61,681 bases of DNA from UBA11891 sp965658355 (lineage in GTDB: Bacteria; Bacteroidota; Bacteroidia; Flavobacteriales; Flavobacteriaceae). Position 1 is the first letter of the stretch, and each line of letters begins with the position of its first letter. Shown piece after piece: positions 60,236 through 61,681 of the stretch. The translations under genes and the position numbers were made by a program. The stretch spans positions 1-61,681 of the forward strand of contig CBFHRX010000008.1 in assembly GCA_965658355.1 (NCBI GenBank), read 5' to 3'. The notes beneath the pieces were generated by a model. It worked only from the letters and a program-made list of their open reading frames with translations. It had not been told where the DNA came from and ran no database searches.

Positions 60236-61681
60236 ATGAATAGCTTAGATACTCAACTCGCCCAATTAGTCAATGAATTTTTAGGGACTCATTATTCTGT
60301 ACCCTCTCAGGCCCTTGAATTTCAGACTACTCGAAACGACTTTGAAGGAGATCGTACCCTTCTTTTATTTCCGTTATTAAAATCAACAAAGAGCTCTCCA
60401 CAAGTATTAGGGGAAGCAATAGGGGATTATTTGGTCGCACAGTCTCCATTGGTAAACTCCTACAACCTCGTAAAAGGTTTTTTAAATCTAAATATAGCAG
60501 ATGCTTATTATATAGACTTCTTGAACCAAATCAAAGACGAAGCTACATTTGGACATCAAGAAGTAGCGGAATCTAGCGAAACGGTAATGGTTGAATATTC
60601 TTCTCCCAATACGAATAAGCCCCTTCACTTGGGCCACATACGAAATAATTTGCTGGGGTATTCAGTTGCTCGAATTATTGAGGCAACAGGGAAGCGGGTT
60701 GTTAAAACCCAAATCATCAATGATCGGGGCATTCATATTTGTAAATCTATGTTGGCATGGCAGCGATACGGAGCGGGAGAAACCCCAGCTACAGCTTCGC
60801 TAAAAGGCGATCAATTGGTGGGGAAGTACTATGTCCTCTTCGATCAAAAATACAAGGCTCAAATTCAACAACTAATTCAAGAAGGTAAAACAGAAAAAGA
60901 AGCAGCTAAAGAAGCTCCCCTGTTACTCGAAGCACAAGCCATGTTGCGACGTTGGGAAGCCAATGATCCAGAAATACGATCGCTTTGGAATACTATGAAC
61001 GGATGGGTGTATGAGGGTTTTGAAAAAACCTATACCGATTTAGGAGTTTCTTTTGATTCTTACTATTACGAAAGCAATACCTATTTGCTAGGGAAAGAAA
61101 TCATAGAGGAAGGAAAGGCAAAAGGAATTTTCTATGAAAAAGAAGACGGCTCTGTTTGGGTCGATTTAACCCCTGAAGGCCTAGATGAAAAACTCCTCTT
61201 GCGATCAGACGGGACCGCTGTCTATATGACACAAGATTTAGGGACCGCCTCTCAGCGTGTCAAAGACTATCCCGAAATTAAGGGTATGGTTTACACTGTA
61301 GGAAACGAACAAGACTATCATTTTAAAGTATTGTTTTTGATTTTAAAAAAGCTCGGGTATTCCTGGTCTGAGTCTTTGTACCACCTAAGCTATGGAATGG
61401 TAGATTTACCTTCAGGAAAAATGAAGAGTAGAGAAGGAACAGTAGTAGATGCGGATGATCTAATGAAGCAAATGGAAGCTACTGCTGAGGAGATTTCAAA
61501 ATCTCACGGAAAACTAGACACCCTTTCAGATCACGAAAAGCAAGACCTTTACAGGGTTATTGGACTGGGTGCTCTCAAATATTTTATCCTTAAAGTAGAC
61601 CCCAAAAAGCGGATTCTTTTTGATCCAGAAGCTTCAGTTGATTTTAATGGCAATACAGGTCCTTTTATTCAGTATGCCTAT
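60236..61681 (+). CDS. argS: Arginyl-tRNA synthetase, 3'-truncated by the window edge
   Basis: This class I aminoacyl-tRNA synthetase charges tRNA-Arg. The frame is open from the ATG at 60236 to the last base, 482 codons, with no stop. The N-terminal additional domain (SLDTQLAQLVNEFLGTHYSV) is followed by the HIGH-type motif SSPNTNKPLHLGHIRNNLLG, TQIINDRGIHICKSMLAW, and YTVGNEQDYHFKVLFLILKK. MVDLPSGKMKSREGTVVDAD holds the KMSKS-equivalent region, and the visible part ends in FNGNTGPFIQYAY. The C-terminal anticodon-binding domain lies beyond the window. Confidence 0.96.
   Translation, partial: MNSLDTQLAQLVNEFLGTHYSVPSQALEFQTTRNDFEGDRTLLLFPLLKSTKSSPQVLGEAIGDYLVAQSPLVNSYNLVKGFLNLNIADAYYIDFLNQIKDEATFGHQEVAESSETVMVEYSSPNTNKPLHLGHIRNNLLGYSVARIIEATGKRVVKTQIINDRGIHICKSMLAWQRYGAGETPATASLKGDQLVGKYYVLFDQKYKAQIQQLIQEGKTEKEAAKEAPLLLEAQAMLRRWEANDPEIRSLWNTMNGWVYEGFEKTYTDLGVSFDSYYYESNTYLLGKEIIEEGKAKGIFYEKEDGSVWVDLTPEGLDEKLLLRSDGTAVYMTQDLGTASQRVKDYPEIKGMVYTVGNEQDYHFKVLFLILKKLGYSWSESLYHLSYGMVDLPSGKMKSREGTVVDADDLMKQMEATAEEISKSHGKLDTLSDHEKQDLYRVIGLGALKYFILKVDPKKRILFDPEASVDFNGNTGPFIQYAY

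Noticed and set aside
1..61681. tRNA genes, rRNA, CRISPR arrays, insertion sequences, attachment sites
   Set aside because: I looked through the gaps between genes and saw no cloverleaf, spaced direct repeats, transposase or terminal inverted repeats.

Overview
The window is chromosomal DNA from an AT-rich member of the Bacteroidota, almost certainly a flavobacterium (class Flavobacteriia). Four things point there. Two SusC/SusD outer-membrane uptake pairs are present. Type IX secretion parts are present (PorT, a PorP/SprF protein and a type B sorting domain). The ribosomal protein genes run in one block with fusA directly before rpsJ and no tuf, adk or map. Many genes are preceded by the Bacteroidota -7 promoter box TAnnTTTG rather than by E. 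coli-like boxes and strong Shine-Dalgarno sites. No rRNA, tRNA, CRISPR array, insertion sequence or prophage was seen.

Layout. 1-1300: 3' part of acetyl-CoA synthetase (acs), with a 10-N assembly gap. 1325-4911 (minus): PorP/SprF-like protein and a large secreted C-type-lectin protein with a type B sorting domain, sharing 4 bp. 5000-9404 (plus): OprB-like porin, DUF2911 protein, 2-oxoglutarate/Fe(II)-type oxygenase, and an OmpA protein with calcium-binding TSP3 repeats. 9461-18169 (minus): rpe, rpoD, pnp, rpsO, accD, fbaA and a TamL-like BamA-family lipoprotein. 18206-25349: two SPOUT rRNA methyltransferases, porT, ubiE/menG, the trkA-trkH potassium system and rarA. 25449-38650 (minus): an accessory surface-nutrition region with susC-susD-lipoprotein, an unknown secreted protein, an arylsulfotransferase-like lipoprotein, and a second susC-susD. 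38990-55900 (plus): the fused str-S10-spc-alpha ribosomal supercluster from rpsL to rplQ. 55980-61681: carA, eno, gltA, an unknown gene on the opposite strand, and the 5' part of argS.

How the genes work together. Most genes are central: translation and transcription (ribosomal proteins, fusA, infA, rpoA, rpoD, pnp, secY, argS), carbon metabolism (acs, gltA, eno, fbaA, rpe, accD), menaquinone synthesis (ubiE) and potassium uptake (trkAH). The envelope genes form the accessory layer: type IX secretion (porT, PorP/SprF and its likely cargo), outer-membrane assembly (TamL), and SusCD capture and import of polymers or peptides.

The most interesting signal without a gene is an 82-nt gap between rpsK and rpsD, the longest inside the ribosomal cluster. 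It folds by eye into a long bulged hairpin just before the S4 start codon, so it is a candidate S4 leader RNA. Other points worth a second look are the near-leaderless promoters of ubiE, carA and argS, an intrinsic terminator placed 12 nt before the rpe start, an AccD without its zinc-ribbon cysteines, an L17 with a tandem-repeat acidic tail, and the EPN/WND lectin protein paired with PorP/SprF. All functional statements are from reading motifs by eye; no database search was run.
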